Positions 6,436-7,465 of a stretch of DNA of 7,465 nt are shown one piece after another. How positions within the stretch are numbered: position 1 is the first letter of the stretch; every line of letters starts with the position of its first letter. This stretch comes from Nitrososphaerales archaeon (GTDB lineage: Archaea; Thermoproteota; Nitrososphaeria; Nitrososphaerales; Gagatemarchaeaceae). The DNA lies in the NCBI GenBank assembly GCA_030044375.1, contig JASHVX010000011.1, positions 1-7,465 on the forward strand, in the 5' to 3' direction. Under the pieces are notes generated by a model. The model saw only the letters and a list, made by a program, of their open reading frames with translations. It searched no databases and had not been told where the DNA came from. A program made the position numbers and the translations under genes.

Positions 6436-6442
6436 TATTTAT
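6436..6442 (-). promoter_or_regulatory. TATA box of ahcY
   Basis: Reading leftwards the sequence is ATAAATA, an isolated AT-rich heptamer in GC-rich DNA. Its centre is 34 bp before ATG 6405, which predicts transcription starting near 6413 and a leader of about 8 nt, a usual layout for archaeal genes. It lies only 13 bp from the alternative GTG at 6426, which argues against that start. No clear Shine-Dalgarno is present, as expected for a nearly leaderless transcript. Confidence 0.65.
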
Positions 6443-6574
6443 GACGTTAAGCGGTCCCGGCTGGCTCTGACTCCGCCGGAGGGGCAGACCTGCTCGTCGC
6501 GGCCCTCGTAAGGCCTCCGGGCCCTTGCTCCGACCGGCCGTCCGATGCGGAGACTGTCTCTCGTTTCTACCGCT
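6443..6574. other. Intergenic region between the toroid-protein and ahcY genes
   Basis: This is GC-rich spacer upstream of the ahcY TATA box. It holds small inverted repeats, CTCC-GCC-GGAG and GGCC-CTCGTAA-GGCC, but no convincing ORF, RNA gene or T-tract terminator. It may contain regulatory sites for ahcY that I cannot identify. Confidence 0.4.
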
Positions 6575-7465
6575 TCAGCCGGGCACAGGCTCTCCCAGGC
6601 GCTTCAGGACCCTCAGGGCCCTGAACGTTATCATCTTGCTAGGCTCGCCGACGGCCTCTAAAGTGAAGGGCCGGATCTTGCTGATGTACTCCTGGAGGCT
6701 CTTCGAGACCGCGGTGTTCATGGTGTCGGGCTGCGTCGCCTCCAGCAACCATCGGCCGTCGCTCTGCCTCTTCTTCTTCAGGAGGCCTACCGCCCCGGCG
6801 ACCCTGGGGTCTTCCCCTCCTCCGAGCGCCGTGACGAACTCGAGGCCTACCAGCGCGTCGTAGAAGTAGTGGTAGGGGAAGTGGAACCTGAACCAGGGGT
6901 CGTAGCGGCGTCCCTCGCGGAGCAGCCTGCGCTCCAGGTAGAACTCGAGGCCTCTGTCCGCGGCGTTCTTCATGCTGCGCGTCCACTTCTGCCGGGGCAG
7001 TTCCGCGAAGGCGCTCATACCTTCCCAACCGTCGATGACGCCGTTCCTACCGAAGCAGTCCCATCCGCCGTTGGGCGCCTGGTTCTTGACGAGCCAGAGG
7101 AAGGCGCTCCTCACGCGCGGGTCGTCCTCGTATCCGAACTTCACGAGGCCCCTGGCGGTGTTCCCGACGAGGCAGAGTTCACTCTTTTCGTTTCCTGGCA
7201 TGTCGAATCCTCCGTCAGGCCTGGCGAAGGTGTCCCTCCACAGCTCCGCCGACTCGGCCACCCATGGGATCCGCTTGGTCACTCCAAGGTCGGACAGGGT
7301 AAGGAGCATCCAGTTCGTCGAAAGGAACTTCGGACGGTAGAGGTCAGACCCCTCAGCCCAGTACCCTCCGGGGAGGCGGCGGTCGAAGATCGTCTTCACC
7401 CATCCCTTCGATGGTATCTTCTCCCAAGCTTGGCGGAGGTCTCCCGGGCTGGACTCTGCGAGGTC
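6575..7465 (-). CDS. Prenyltransferase/squalene-cyclase-like alpha-alpha toroid repeat protein, 5'-truncated
   Basis: The frame stays open to the right edge, so the 296 visible residues are the C-terminal part; the GTG at 7399 is unlikely to be the real start because the residues before it (WEKIPSKGW) read smoothly into the family pattern. Repeats of the terpenoid-cyclase/prenyltransferase toroid are seen: RRLPGGYW, FARPDGGFDM, KNQAPNGGWDCFG and KKKRQSDGRWLLE, each near the Q-x-x-x-G-x-W (QW) form. Others are CLVGNTARGLVKFGYEDDPR and FHFPYHYFYDALVGLEF. No Asp-x-Asp-Asp cyclase acid motif and no evident protein-prenyltransferase zinc site (Asp, Cys, His) occur in the visible part, so cyclase activity is not shown. 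Proteins of this kind are widespread in archaea and bacteria and usually uncharacterised; roles in binding or processing isoprenoids or other small ligands are only inferred. It lies upstream of ahcY on the same strand, but the ahcY promoter in the 148-bp gap suggests separate transcription. Confidence 0.75.
   Translation of the reverse strand, partial: DLAESSPGDLRQAWEKIPSKGWVKTIFDRRLPGGYWAEGSDLYRPKFLSTNWMLLTLSDLGVTKRIPWVAESAELWRDTFARPDGGFDMPGNEKSELCLVGNTARGLVKFGYEDDPRVRSAFLWLVKNQAPNGGWDCFGRNGVIDGWEGMSAFAELPRQKWTRSMKNAADRGLEFYLERRLLREGRRYDPWFRFHFPYHYFYDALVGLEFVTALGGGEDPRVAGAVGLLKKKRQSDGRWLLEATQPDTMNTAVSKSLQEYISKIRPFTLEAVGEPSKMITFRALRVLKRLGEPVPG

Noticed and set aside
6639..7028. A 129-codon minus-strand frame inside the toroid-repeat gene
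   Set aside because: It is an out-of-frame shadow, arginine- and proline-rich, while the overlapping frame has consistent repeat motifs.
1..7465. CRISPR array, insertion sequence, integrase or attachment repeats
   Set aside because: No regularly spaced direct repeats, terminal inverted repeats flanking a transposase, or recombinase genes are present. All genes look like ordinary chromosomal ones.

Overview
The window looks like part of an archaeal chromosome with high GC (roughly 60% by eye). Signs of an archaeon are an archaeal-length S-adenosylhomocysteine hydrolase that lacks the C-terminal Lys/Tyr tail of bacterial and eukaryotic enzymes, AT-rich TATA-like boxes standing alone in GC-rich intergenic DNA about 26 bp before the inferred transcript starts, frequent AGG/AGA arginine codons, and TTG starts. 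The mix of genes (CBS-only protein, alkaline-phosphatase-superfamily phosphodiesterase next to a flippase, toroid-repeat protein) would fit a Thermoproteota/Nitrososphaeria-like lineage, but that placement is inference. No mobile element, tRNA, rRNA, CRISPR array or integrase was seen.

Layout. 1-696 (+): 3' part of a GNAT acetyltransferase with a probable second, degenerate GNAT-like half. 707-1567 (-): a protein made of four CBS-type modules, convergent with the GNAT gene; a perfect 6-bp inverted repeat spans both stop codons. 1568-1986: about 420 bp without a convincing gene. It carries a TATA-like box near 1720, a Shine-Dalgarno followed by a three-residue minimal ORF, and several GC-rich hairpins; it is best read as the promoter and long, possibly structured leader of the next operon. 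1987-3486 (+) and 3473-5110 (+): a two-gene operon, overlapping by 14 bp, of a metal-dependent phosphodiesterase/phosphatase and a Wzx/MATE-type lipid-linked glycan flippase. 5155-6405 (-): ahcY, convergent with the flippase, with a second GC-rich hairpin in the 44-bp gap. 6427-6574: intergenic DNA with the ahcY TATA box. 6575-7465 (-): 3' part of a prenyltransferase/squalene-cyclase-like alpha-alpha toroid protein that runs off the right edge.

How the genes may work together. The phosphodiesterase and flippase are probably co-transcribed and translationally coupled, which suggests surface-glycan or polyprenyl-phosphate metabolism: the flippase moves a lipid-linked sugar across the membrane and the soluble enzyme hydrolyses a phosphoester or pyrophosphate in the same pathway. 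AhcY stands apart as the housekeeping enzyme that removes S-adenosylhomocysteine after methylation. The GNAT and CBS genes show no clear functional link to each other.

The most useful points for a second look are three start-site corrections. The phosphodiesterase must begin upstream of its first ATG, most simply at a CTG. AhcY should begin at ATG 6405 rather than at the GTG that gives the longest frame, because the TATA box lies too close to the GTG. The GNAT and toroid genes are both cut by the window edges. The structured 240-nt region before the phosphodiesterase is the best candidate for something undescribed, but it is weakly supported. I did not find a convincing new multi-gene system here.
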